A stretch of 33,342 bases of DNA, taken from Microbacteriaceae bacterium. GTDB taxonomy: Bacteria; Actinomycetota; Actinomycetes; Actinomycetales; Microbacteriaceae. Where the stretch lies: positions 1-33,342 of the forward strand of contig JAIOXB010000006.1 in assembly GCA_021741825.1 (NCBI GenBank), written 5' to 3'. The position numbers and the translations under genes are program-made. A model generated the notes under the pieces. The model saw nothing but the letters and a program-made list of their open reading frames with translations, made no database searches and was not told the DNA's origin. Below, piece by piece: positions 1-7,525 of the stretch (its first letter is position 1; each line of letters opens with the position of its first letter).

Positions 1-717
1 TCACACACCGAGAATCTTTCGAACGAAGGCGCTCGCGGGCTTCGCGGCGAGGTCCGATGGGGCACCGGCCTGTTCAATGTGCCCGCCGTTCGAGAGAACA
101 ACCAGCTGATCGGCGATTTTGACCGCTTCATGGCGGTCGTGGGTGACAAAAATAATGGTGAGGCCGAGTTCGCGCTGAATGCGACACAACTCGTCTTGCA
201 GTTCTTCTCGCACAATCGGATCGACCGCGCCGAACGGTTCGTCCATCAGCAAGATGTTCGGTTTGATGGCCAGGGCTCGGGCAACACCGACTCGTTGCTG
301 TTGGCCGCCAGATAACTGTTGGGGGTATCTGCCGAACGATTGCTCGTCAATCCCGACCATCGTCAGCATCTCGGTGGCATTGTCTCGGGCAACCTCCGCT
401 GGCTGGCCCGCAATTCGAGCGATCAGCGTGACGTTCTCGAGCACGGTTTTGTGGGGGAGCAGGCCCACCTCCTGCATGACGTACCCGACCGTTCGGCGCA
501 ACGCAACGGCGTCACGATCGAGAACATCAAGCCCATCGATGGACACCGACCCCGAGGTCGGAGACACCATTTTGTTGACCATTCGGATGATGGTTGTTTT
601 CCCCGAACCCGAAAGCCCCATCAACACGGTGATTTTTGACGTCGGAACCGTCAACGAGAAATCGGCCAGTGCGGCGGTCTCACCGTATTTTTTGGAGACG
701 CGGTGAAATTCAATCAC
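1..717 (-). CDS. ABC transporter ATP-binding protein, glycine betaine/proline/choline (ProV/OpuCA)-like
   Basis: 238-aa ORF, GTG start, TGA stop at the window edge; Walker A GLSGSGKTT, signature LSGGQQQRVGVARAL, Walker B ILLMDEPFGAVDP, H-loop VTHDRHEA typical of osmoprotectant importers. Confidence 0.85.
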   Translation of the reverse strand: MIEFHRVSKKYGETAALADFSLTVPTSKITVLMGLSGSGKTTIIRMVNKMVSPTSGSVSIDGLDVLDRDAVALRRTVGYVMQEVGLLPHKTVLENVTLIARIAGQPAEVARDNATEMLTMVGIDEQSFGRYPQQLSGGQQQRVGVARALAIKPNILLMDEPFGAVDPIVREELQDELCRIQRELGLTIIFVTHDRHEAVKIADQLVVLSNGGHIEQAGAPSDLAAKPASAFVRKILGV

Positions 718-738
718 GGGAAAATTCCGAGACTGCGG

Positions 739-1026
739 TCAGGCCGCGCTGACCGTGACACCACGCCAGAACGCCACGTGGTTGGCAATTTCTTTGGCGG
801 CATCCTTGGGGTCGCGGTAGACCCACACGGCATCGGTGTTCAATTCACCATCCACATTCAGCGAATAGTAGCTCGCAAGGCCCTTCCACGGGCATGTCGA
901 GGTGGTGTTGGAGTCAACGAGGAACTGAGAGTCGACGCTGTCCATTGGAAAATACTGGTTGCCTTCGATTTCGATCGTCTTGTCTGATTGTGCAATAACT
1001 GCACCGTTCCATTTCGCGACGTACAT
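739..1026 (-). CDS. DUF427 domain-containing protein (about 95 aa)
   Basis: Start set at MYVAKWNGAVIAQSDKTIEIEGNQYFP; TTSTCPWKGLASYYSLNVDGE resembles the DUF427 core (CPWKG.A.Y). The longer ORF to 1317 lacks family-like sequence upstream. Confidence 0.75.
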   Translation of the reverse strand: MYVAKWNGAVIAQSDKTIEIEGNQYFPMDSVDSQFLVDSNTTSTCPWKGLASYYSLNVDGELNTDAVWVYRDPKDAAKEIANHVAFWRGVTVSAA

Positions 1027-1237
1027 GGTTGCCTCCGAAGAATTGTGTTTGAGGGCGAGCGGATGCCTGAATCGAGCATACGGTCGCAACCGTGGTTCAC
1101 GTGAACTTATGCAGAACAGAAGTCCACCTCGTGGGCGCCACAGTACGGTAAGGCTAAACTCACCGACATGAGACGTGTGCGCGGGGACACCCGAATCGCG
1201 GTGTTCGCACGAGCGACAGAAAAGAAAGCAGCCCAGC

Positions 1238-1816
1238 ATGCTTGAGTCGGCGCTGTCTACGGCGTCGCACGCCATCTCGCTGCTGTTACCGCTCACGGTG
1301 GCGGGACTCGTCTTCATCGCGGCGATGCGAAAGGGGTGGTTCGCGGCGCTTCAGATTCCGCTCGACGGCGGACTGCTCCTCGGTGGTCGGCCGCTCATCG
1401 GGCCCAGCAAATCCCTGCGAAGTCTCGTGTTCTATGCCGTTCTGGGCACCGCGGTCACCGTGCTTTTGCACCTCGTCGCGCCGCTGACGCCACTCGTGGC
1501 CCCGGTCTTCCTCGAGAACCCGTTCATCCTGGGTCCCGTGACGGCAGTTCTGTACGTCGCGGGAGAGGTGTTCAACAGTTTCGTTAAACGTCGGTTGGGC
1601 ATCCCAACGAGCGCGAGCCCGGCCCGGGGACTTGGCGCTCTAATTCAACAGGTGATGGACACCATCGACGGGACCCTTGCCAGCGGGCTTGTGTTGCTCG
1701 TGGCGTACCGAGTGCCGTGGGAAACTCTGGTCGTCGCGTTCGCGATTTCCGTGGTGACGCACCTGAGCACGGACGCGCTGATGCGGCGAATCGGACTAAA
1801 GCACAAGAAGCAGTAG
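1238..1816 (+). CDS. CDP-archaeol synthase (CarS/DUF46)-like integral membrane protein
   Basis: 192 aa from MLESALSTASHAIS; multi-TM; motifs PLDGGLLLGGRPLIGPSKSLRSL and GEVFNSFVKRRLGIP...QVMDTIDGTLAS resemble CarS-type G(D/P)xKTWRG, NSFxKRRLG and DQxD signatures. Confidence 0.65.
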   Translation: MLESALSTASHAISLLLPLTVAGLVFIAAMRKGWFAALQIPLDGGLLLGGRPLIGPSKSLRSLVFYAVLGTAVTVLLHLVAPLTPLVAPVFLENPFILGPVTAVLYVAGEVFNSFVKRRLGIPTSASPARGLGALIQQVMDTIDGTLASGLVLLVAYRVPWETLVVAFAISVVTHLSTDALMRRIGLKHKKQ

Positions 1817-2404
1817 GGCTGCGGCGACCGGAATAGTCACGTTGTCGAGACCCAGCGGCGAAACGCGTTCGATCAGGGTCAGCGTCGCCGCGACGCCTAT
1901 AGCGACGAGAACCGGAACCGCACCAGTCGCGATCAGAAGTCCCAGTGCAATCACGAAGAAGACGAGAGACCCGAGCATGGTTCTGCGGGGGGACCGGACG
2001 AGAGTGCCGACCAATCCGGCGAACGAGTCGGCGAAGGTGACAATGAGAACGCTGGGCACGAACACCGCGGGCTCGAATTGCGAAATTCCAAAAGCCCCCA
2101 GGTAGCCCGCGGTGAGTACGTATTGTCCGTAGGTTCGACGCGCCACGTCGTTGACCGCGGTCAAGAGTTTGAGTTTGCTGGCTGCGAAAAATGCAAACCA
2201 TCCGCCGCCGACCAGCGCAACGAAAAAGACGGGCGAGAGCAACACATAGTCCAACAGCACGAGCAGCCCCGAGGCGATGTGTGCGACTCGGCGCATGATT
2301 TCGGGCGAAATGTTCCAGCGGCGTTTGATGATCTCGATGCTTGCGAATACCACCCCGAACAGAAGTGCCATCGCGAGAACAATCACGAATTCGGTGGTGG
2401 TCAT
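1796..2404 (-). CDS. phytol/dolichol kinase-like (SEC59/VTE5-type) membrane protein
   Basis: 202 aa from MTTTEFVIVLAMALL; motifs EIMRRVAHIASG, RRTYGQYVLTAGYLG, TFADSFAGLVGTLVRSPRRTMLGSLVFF, ERVSPLGLDNVTIPV; ATGA overlap with the upstream GNAT gene. Confidence 0.65.
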   Translation of the reverse strand: MTTTEFVIVLAMALLFGVVFASIEIIKRRWNISPEIMRRVAHIASGLLVLLDYVLLSPVFFVALVGGGWFAFFAASKLKLLTAVNDVARRTYGQYVLTAGYLGAFGISQFEPAVFVPSVLIVTFADSFAGLVGTLVRSPRRTMLGSLVFFVIALGLLIATGAVPVLVAIGVAATLTLIERVSPLGLDNVTIPVAAALLLLVL

Positions 2405-2904
2405 CGGGCTTCCCGAATTGCGCACAGCGGTCGTGCTCTGCGGGTGTGTTCCCGCACCGCCCGGCGGCTCTCCGCCGAGAGTCGTTTCACAAGAAAGCGT
2501 CCACGGCTTCGCACAATCACCTGTCCGAGCGAGGCCTCGCGAAACCCGAATTCGAGCACAGCGAGACGCACCAGAGCGGAGTCGTAGGTCGCGAGAATCA
2601 GGGCCTCGGGCACGTTGGCGAGTTCCCTCGCCAACCGGATGAACGCCGCGGGAGTCCGAAACGCCGGCTTGATGTACATCATGCCGATTTCGGCGAGCCC
2701 CGGTCGGAGCACCTCTCGAACGGCCCACCCGATCAGGCCGCCGTCGTGACGCAACACAACGATGTTGCCCCGCGATGCGGCGGCGCGCAGGTCCTCGATT
2801 GGACGCGGCGTCAGCGCCGGTTCCGTCGCCGCGAAGCGCGCAATTTCTGCCAACACGTCACCGAGGTCTGCCGGATCGATGAACGACGTAGCGTTTACAA
2901 CCAC
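2401..2904 (-). CDS. GNAT-like N-acetyltransferase
   Basis: 167 aa, GTG start; IVVLRHDGGLIGWAVRE...GLAEIGMMYIKPAFR pattern of a GNAT fold; overlaps the upstream gene by 10 bp. Confidence 0.5.
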   Translation of the reverse strand: MVVNATSFIDPADLGDVLAEIARFAATEPALTPRPIEDLRAAASRGNIVVLRHDGGLIGWAVREVLRPGLAEIGMMYIKPAFRTPAAFIRLARELANVPEALILATYDSALVRLAVLEFGFREASLGQVIVRSRGRFLVKRLSAESRRAVREHTRRARPLCAIREAR

Positions 2905-3497
2905 AGCAGCGCCCCAATCGCAGTCGCGATGGACGCGGGAATCCAGAAGACGAGCACCCCGGTCTTGCGCGTGCGGATTGTCGACAGTTGGGCGAGTGCG
3001 ATGGCTCCGAGCGTCGCGGCAACAACGAGGTCCGGCACCTCAACAAATCGCGTGACGAGGTAGGTCAGAGCGACAGCGAGGGTGAGGTGCGGTGTGATCA
3101 CGCCCACGTAATACAGGCGATTGCCTTCTTCCTCAAACCCGTTCATCGTGAAAAGCACAAGTCGCAGGATTCCACACGCGAGGATGAGAAATCCGACGAC
3201 GAATCCGAGCACGCCGGGCAACAGCACCCGTTCCGCGACGAGTGCGGCGAGCATCGAATAGTTGACGGCGTCGACCATGCTGTCCAACAGACGTCCGAAT
3301 TCGCTCGTTGTTCCGAGCTTTCGTGCGAGGAAGCCGTCGGCGATGTCGAGCAGGAACGCGACCACGGCAAACACGATTGCGAGTCGGACGTTCGAGTCCA
3401 GCAGAAACGCGATAGCCGACCACGCGGCGAGCAGGCTGAGTAACGTGACAGTACCCGCCCACCCGACGTGAGTGGCGATGAGTCTAAGTCGCTTCAC
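2895..3497 (-). CDS. CDP-alcohol phosphatidyltransferase family protein
   Basis: 200 aa; full catalytic signature DIADGFLARKLGTTSEFGRLLDSMVD (DxxDGxxARx8GxxxDxxxD); multi-TM. Confidence 0.9.
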   Translation of the reverse strand: MKRLRLIATHVGWAGTVTLLSLLAAWSAIAFLLDSNVRLAIVFAVVAFLLDIADGFLARKLGTTSEFGRLLDSMVDAVNYSMLAALVAERVLLPGVLGFVVGFLILACGILRLVLFTMNGFEEEGNRLYYVGVITPHLTLAVALTYLVTRFVEVPDLVVAATLGAIALAQLSTIRTRKTGVLVFWIPASIATAIGALLWL

Positions 3498-5916
3498 GCG
3501 TGACGCTCCCTCGGATTCCGTCGATGGTCACGACGTCACCCGTCGTGAGTTGATCGAGGGCGCCGGACACGGCCACGACCGCGGGAATCCCGATTTCGCG
3601 GGCGATGATGGCAGCGTGCGAGAGCGCGTTGCCACGTTCCGCGACAATCCCGGCGGCCTGCGTGAAAAGCAACGTCCACCCCGGGTCGATGTGGTTCACA
3701 ACCAGAATTTTTCCACGAATATCGAGCGCGGGGTCGAATTCGGTGCACACGACGACGGGAGCGGTCAGCACGCCCGGCGCAACGCCTCGGCCGGTGAGCC
3801 CCCGCTCGGCATCGATCGGACGCACCGGGGACAGGTGGTGGGCGGCAATCCAGCCAGCGCCGTTGACCGCGAGGCTCGCGTCTGCGGCGGCGTAGCCGGC
3901 GAAGAGCGTTTTGCGATGCGCGACGAGCGCCTTCGCGTCAAGGCTCCACGCGTGCGCGTTGACGATTTCGTCGATTTCGTGTTCCGTCAGCCAATACACA
4001 TCGCGTCGCGTGTCGATTAGCCCCTCCGCTTCGAGAATTCGTCCGACCGCGTCATAAAGCCCCCGCGTGAGATCAAACGTCTGCGCGCGGTTGAACCGGA
4101 ACCTCTCGCGCCAATCGATGGCTCGGCGCGTGTGCGTCGCGACCCATCGGAGCAGTGGGCGTTGGTATTTCGGAACGTGAGCCGGCCAGTTGAGTGAGGA
4201 CGTCGCTCCGTCCGCACGTGCCGCGGCGTTCGTGGTGAAGGTCGACTCGTGAGCTCTCACCGCGAGTTCGAGGACGTGCGACAGGTCGTCGGTGAGACGC
4301 ACGGACTCCAATTTGAGTTCGCCAGGAGTCCGCGACCCGAACGCGGCGATGTATTCCGCTGCCGACTCAGACACGGCGGTCCAGCTCGGCGTCCCCCTCA
4401 ACTCGGCAATCGACCGAACCTTCTCGTCCTTCAGCGCGCCCGCCACGACTCCGCCCACACGAGCAAGATGCTCGAGTGGTTCCAGACTTGCGCGGTCGGT
4501 TAAGCCCTGCAGGAAGGCGAGGTATTCCGTCTGATCGGCGGCACGAAAGAAGAAGCGGGTGAGGACTCCGTGGAAGACCATCAGCTTGACGTCGTTGAGG
4601 ATGGGTGTCGCCCAATCGGCAAGGACCTCGACGCGGATTTGTTGGGACGCCGCCAGAAGTTGCGCGGCGTTGATGTACTCGACGTGAAAGGACGAGAAGA
4701 ACGCGAGCCGCTCGGCGAACCGGGTGCGGAATCGTTGTGACCTCTTCTCCGAGCGGGACAGCAACCACAGGAAGCGCACAATGGCGAGCAGCGACGCGAC
4801 ATCCATTCGTCGTGTCGTCGTCGATCGACCGCGGTGAGTGACGGGGTTGAGCATCGCTTCGAAAAACTCCTGGTTCGCGCGCCCCGGCAGAAATTTCATG
4901 AGCGCGTACCAGTTGGTGATGCGGTAATAAACGTGGCCGTTGAGGTATCCCAGCATGTTGCGAAAGGCGGGTTCGTCCGCCCGAATTTTCTGTTCCGACG
5001 CGCCCACCAAGCGGACGAACGACATGTAAACCCCGGCATACAGTTCGCGGATCACGGAGTACGTGAGCGGCAACGTCACACTGGGGTAATTTTCGGAGAT
5101 GTTGGTCGAGTCCCACTCCAGGTGGTAATCGAGATTGGGAACCGTGATCGGTCTCATCTGCAAAAACACCACGCGATTGCCACGCACCGCCCACTCGATG
5201 TCGAGCGGGTGGCCGACGGAGGCTTCGAGTCCGAATGCTAATCGGCTCAGTCGACGAATCGGCTCGGGAATGTTTGCGCCGTCGTCCGTCGCTCGAGAAA
5301 TAACAAAGTCGGTGGCGTCGTCACCGTCGACGACGGCGTTGACCGCCGCCGAACTCGCGGCGATGGTCATCGCCCCCGTGCCGTTTTCCGTGAAGAGCAC
5401 GCCCGCCGCGTCGCCGTGGAACATCTGCTGGACGACTACGGAACCTCCGAGATCCCATCGCGAAAGGCCTCGCTCGCGGGCATAGCGCAGGACGCGCAAC
5501 GAAACCATGCTTTCGACGCACCGACGAACGTGGGTTCGAAGCGCTTCCTCGGTGTAGGGGACGTCGAGATACGACTCGTATTGCCCGGCGAACGACGCGT
5601 CCGGACCGTCTTCGGACACGGCGGAGGTTCGAAAACTGACGGTTGACCACCCGTGACGGTCGACACTGGAGTGAAACGACCGAAGAGCCTGTTCGTCCAT
5701 CGCGAGGCTCGCACGCACGTCGTCGAGAACGCGGGTCAACGATTTGTCCGTTCCGCCGGCGGCGAAATCGGCAAAAGCCTCGTTTACCCGTGTCCGAATG
5801 TTGTCGAGGTCGCGGACAACATCGGCCAAAGGGATGACCACAAATGGTGGCACGTCCACACCGAACTCGTCTCGGAGGCGCAACAAACCCTCCGCCTTCG
5901 CTCCCCACGTCGTCAT
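3484..5916 (-). CDS. PEP synthase / pyruvate phosphate dikinase-like, rifampin-phosphotransferase-type enzyme (ATP-binding domain plus C-terminal phosphohistidine swivelling domain)
   Basis: 810 aa from MTTWGAKAEGLLRLRDEF; N-terminal FRTSAVSEDGPDASFAGQYESYL and VFLQMRPIT; C-terminal GNALSHAAIIAREIGIPAVVAVSG...GDVVTIDG; no PEP-binding TIM barrel after the His domain; ATGA overlap with the upstream gene. Confidence 0.85.
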   Translation of the reverse strand: MTTWGAKAEGLLRLRDEFGVDVPPFVVIPLADVVRDLDNIRTRVNEAFADFAAGGTDKSLTRVLDDVRASLAMDEQALRSFHSSVDRHGWSTVSFRTSAVSEDGPDASFAGQYESYLDVPYTEEALRTHVRRCVESMVSLRVLRYARERGLSRWDLGGSVVVQQMFHGDAAGVLFTENGTGAMTIAASSAAVNAVVDGDDATDFVISRATDDGANIPEPIRRLSRLAFGLEASVGHPLDIEWAVRGNRVVFLQMRPITVPNLDYHLEWDSTNISENYPSVTLPLTYSVIRELYAGVYMSFVRLVGASEQKIRADEPAFRNMLGYLNGHVYYRITNWYALMKFLPGRANQEFFEAMLNPVTHRGRSTTTRRMDVASLLAIVRFLWLLSRSEKRSQRFRTRFAERLAFFSSFHVEYINAAQLLAASQQIRVEVLADWATPILNDVKLMVFHGVLTRFFFRAADQTEYLAFLQGLTDRASLEPLEHLARVGGVVAGALKDEKVRSIAELRGTPSWTAVSESAAEYIAAFGSRTPGELKLESVRLTDDLSHVLELAVRAHESTFTTNAAARADGATSSLNWPAHVPKYQRPLLRWVATHTRRAIDWRERFRFNRAQTFDLTRGLYDAVGRILEAEGLIDTRRDVYWLTEHEIDEIVNAHAWSLDAKALVAHRKTLFAGYAAADASLAVNGAGWIAAHHLSPVRPIDAERGLTGRGVAPGVLTAPVVVCTEFDPALDIRGKILVVNHIDPGWTLLFTQAAGIVAERGNALSHAAIIAREIGIPAVVAVSGALDQLTTGDVVTIDGIRGSVTREAT

Positions 5917-6758
5917 GACAGATATCCCGCGATGCCGAGCGCACAAAAGCCCAGGATCGTTGTTCCCTGAACTGCTCGGTCCGAGTTGCGAACGACCACG
6001 AGGCCGAGCGCGCACGCGACACCGATCATGGCGACGGGTAGTCCGATCGTCCCTCCCAATAACGCTCCGCTCGTGACGAAGACAGCGGCCAGAATCCCCA
6101 CGGTCACGGACCGACCCCACACCGCCACATACGTGTCCTTCACGACTTGGCCCCGCGGGTCTCGGCGGATTTCGAATTTGCGCATGATTTCCAGCGCGGC
6201 CATGACGAGGGTGAACGCGGTCGCACCGGTGACAAACCGCGTGGTGTCGGCGGGCGCAAAGACGACGAAGCTCCACAACGCGAAAAACACAAAAATCACT
6301 TGGTGAGAGAGGAAGTACACCGTGAAGTGTCGACCGATCCACCGCGGTGCAAAGAATTCGACCGCGGTGAGGGCGGAGTACACGACAACGCCGAAATAGG
6401 CGAGGATGCTCTCCCACCGGCCGCTGACCGCCGCGATGATGATCACACCGGCGACCTCGACGACGAACGCCACGATCCCCATGCGAATGAGCGTCCGCGT
6501 GGGGATTGCACCGCGCTGTAGGGGTCGGTTCGGATAGTTCTGGTCGTCGTGACCGCGGTCCTTGAATTCGTCCGCGACGCGTTGCCGCAGGAGAAAGGCG
6601 ACGAAGGTCACCGTGATCAGGGCGACGACTACGTGGGTGAGCGTTTCGGGAGGTCCGACGGTCGAAACCCCGACGAGAAAAACTGCGGTTCCCAGAGCGA
6701 GAACGGATACCGCAACGAGCGGGAAACGTTCACGGAGATAGCGCGAGGTAGCCCCCAC
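5913..6758 (-). CDS. UbiA-like prenyltransferase family membrane protein
   Basis: 281 aa, GTG start; RVADEFKDRGHDDQNYPNRPLQRGAIP and ALEIMRKFEIRRDPRGQVVKDTY resemble the two UbiA Asp-rich loops; about 8-9 TM helices. Confidence 0.7.
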   Translation of the reverse strand: MGATSRYLRERFPLVAVSVLALGTAVFLVGVSTVGPPETLTHVVVALITVTFVAFLLRQRVADEFKDRGHDDQNYPNRPLQRGAIPTRTLIRMGIVAFVVEVAGVIIIAAVSGRWESILAYFGVVVYSALTAVEFFAPRWIGRHFTVYFLSHQVIFVFFALWSFVVFAPADTTRFVTGATAFTLVMAALEIMRKFEIRRDPRGQVVKDTYVAVWGRSVTVGILAAVFVTSGALLGGTIGLPVAMIGVACALGLVVVRNSDRAVQGTTILGFCALGIAGYLS

Positions 6759-6763
6759 GGGGA

Positions 6764-7414
6764 TTATCGGGTAATGAATTCGGGCGTCCGACGGGCGTGG
6801 ATTACGGTCAGACCAATCAAGCCCGCGAGCAGGATGTAACCGTTCCAGTACTGCAGTTCGTCACTCGTGCTCACGAGCAGCACCACACCGGACAACGTCA
6901 CCACGTTGAAGAACAGTCGTGTGAACATGGCGGTCGTGTAGTTCGCGATGTGCGAGGTCACGACGTGGACGGCGGGCATAAGCCCACCGGCGAACACGAT
7001 CACGTACAACAGGATGGCGATCGGGTGCGCGTTGAAATAGAACAGCCCGTTGTCGCTGAACGAGGGCGCCGACGGGAACACTGCCGTGCGGAGCACCAGC
7101 AACACGGCGAGGACAGCGGCCGCAACAACGAGGAGGATCCGTCGTGCCTTGGGGCTGAAGTCGGACGTTCCCGCGGCGACGAAAAAGAGGTTCGCGGCGG
7201 CAAACGGGATGACGCCGACGGTGGTGAGCACCGAAAGATCCGCCGGTTGCGTCATGATGATGGCGGACCACACCGCGAACGCGAGCGCGAGGAGCGAGAG
7301 TCCGATGCCGAACATTCGGAAGCCGAACGCCTTGCCCGGGATGAATCGGAGAGCGAGCCATCCGAACCCGAGGGTGCCAATGATAAAGAACGTGAAAACA
7401 TTTAAGTTGATCAT
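6764..7414 (-). CDS. integral membrane protein of unknown function, first gene of the lipid-related operon
   Basis: 216 aa, about 7 hydrophobic segments; no family recognised; 5 bp before the UbiA-like gene. Confidence 0.75.
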   Translation of the reverse strand: MINLNVFTFFIIGTLGFGWLALRFIPGKAFGFRMFGIGLSLLALAFAVWSAIIMTQPADLSVLTTVGVIPFAAANLFFVAAGTSDFSPKARRILLVVAAAVLAVLLVLRTAVFPSAPSFSDNGLFYFNAHPIAILLYVIVFAGGLMPAVHVVTSHIANYTTAMFTRLFFNVVTLSGVVLLVSTSDELQYWNGYILLAGLIGLTVIHARRTPEFITR

Positions 7415-7421
7415 GCGCGAC

Positions 7422-7450
7422 AGCGTACTGCGCGAAGGTGAATTTTTCTA
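7422..7450 (-). promoter_or_regulatory. candidate promoter of the 7414->1796 operon
   Basis: On the minus strand: TAGAAA (7450-7445), 17-nt spacer, TACGCT (7427-7422), then 7 nt to the ATG at 7414; consistent with a leaderless or near-leaderless transcript. Confidence 0.35.
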
Positions 7451-7498
7451 CCAAAATCGCGCCACCGCACGAGGTCTTTCCCACTCGGAATCGGACGA

Positions 7499-7516
7499 CG
7501 GACGGGTGACCGTCCG
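7499..7516. terminator. hairpin between the ion channel gene and the downstream operon; possible terminator
   Basis: Perfect 7-bp inverted repeat CGGACGG-GTGA-CCGTCCG just downstream of the channel stop codon; no strong T-tract. Confidence 0.35.
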
Positions 7517-7525
7517 GTGTGTGAT

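Noticed and set aside
2341-3063. 240-aa plus-strand ORF antisense to the lipid operon
   Set aside because: Basic/Arg-Gly-rich composition typical of shadow ORFs in high-GC DNA; opposite strand carries overlapping genes with clear family motifs
4367-5194. 275-aa minus-strand ORF in another frame within the PEP-synthase-like gene
   Set aside because: Frame-shifted shadow of the real coding frame; no domain-like sequence
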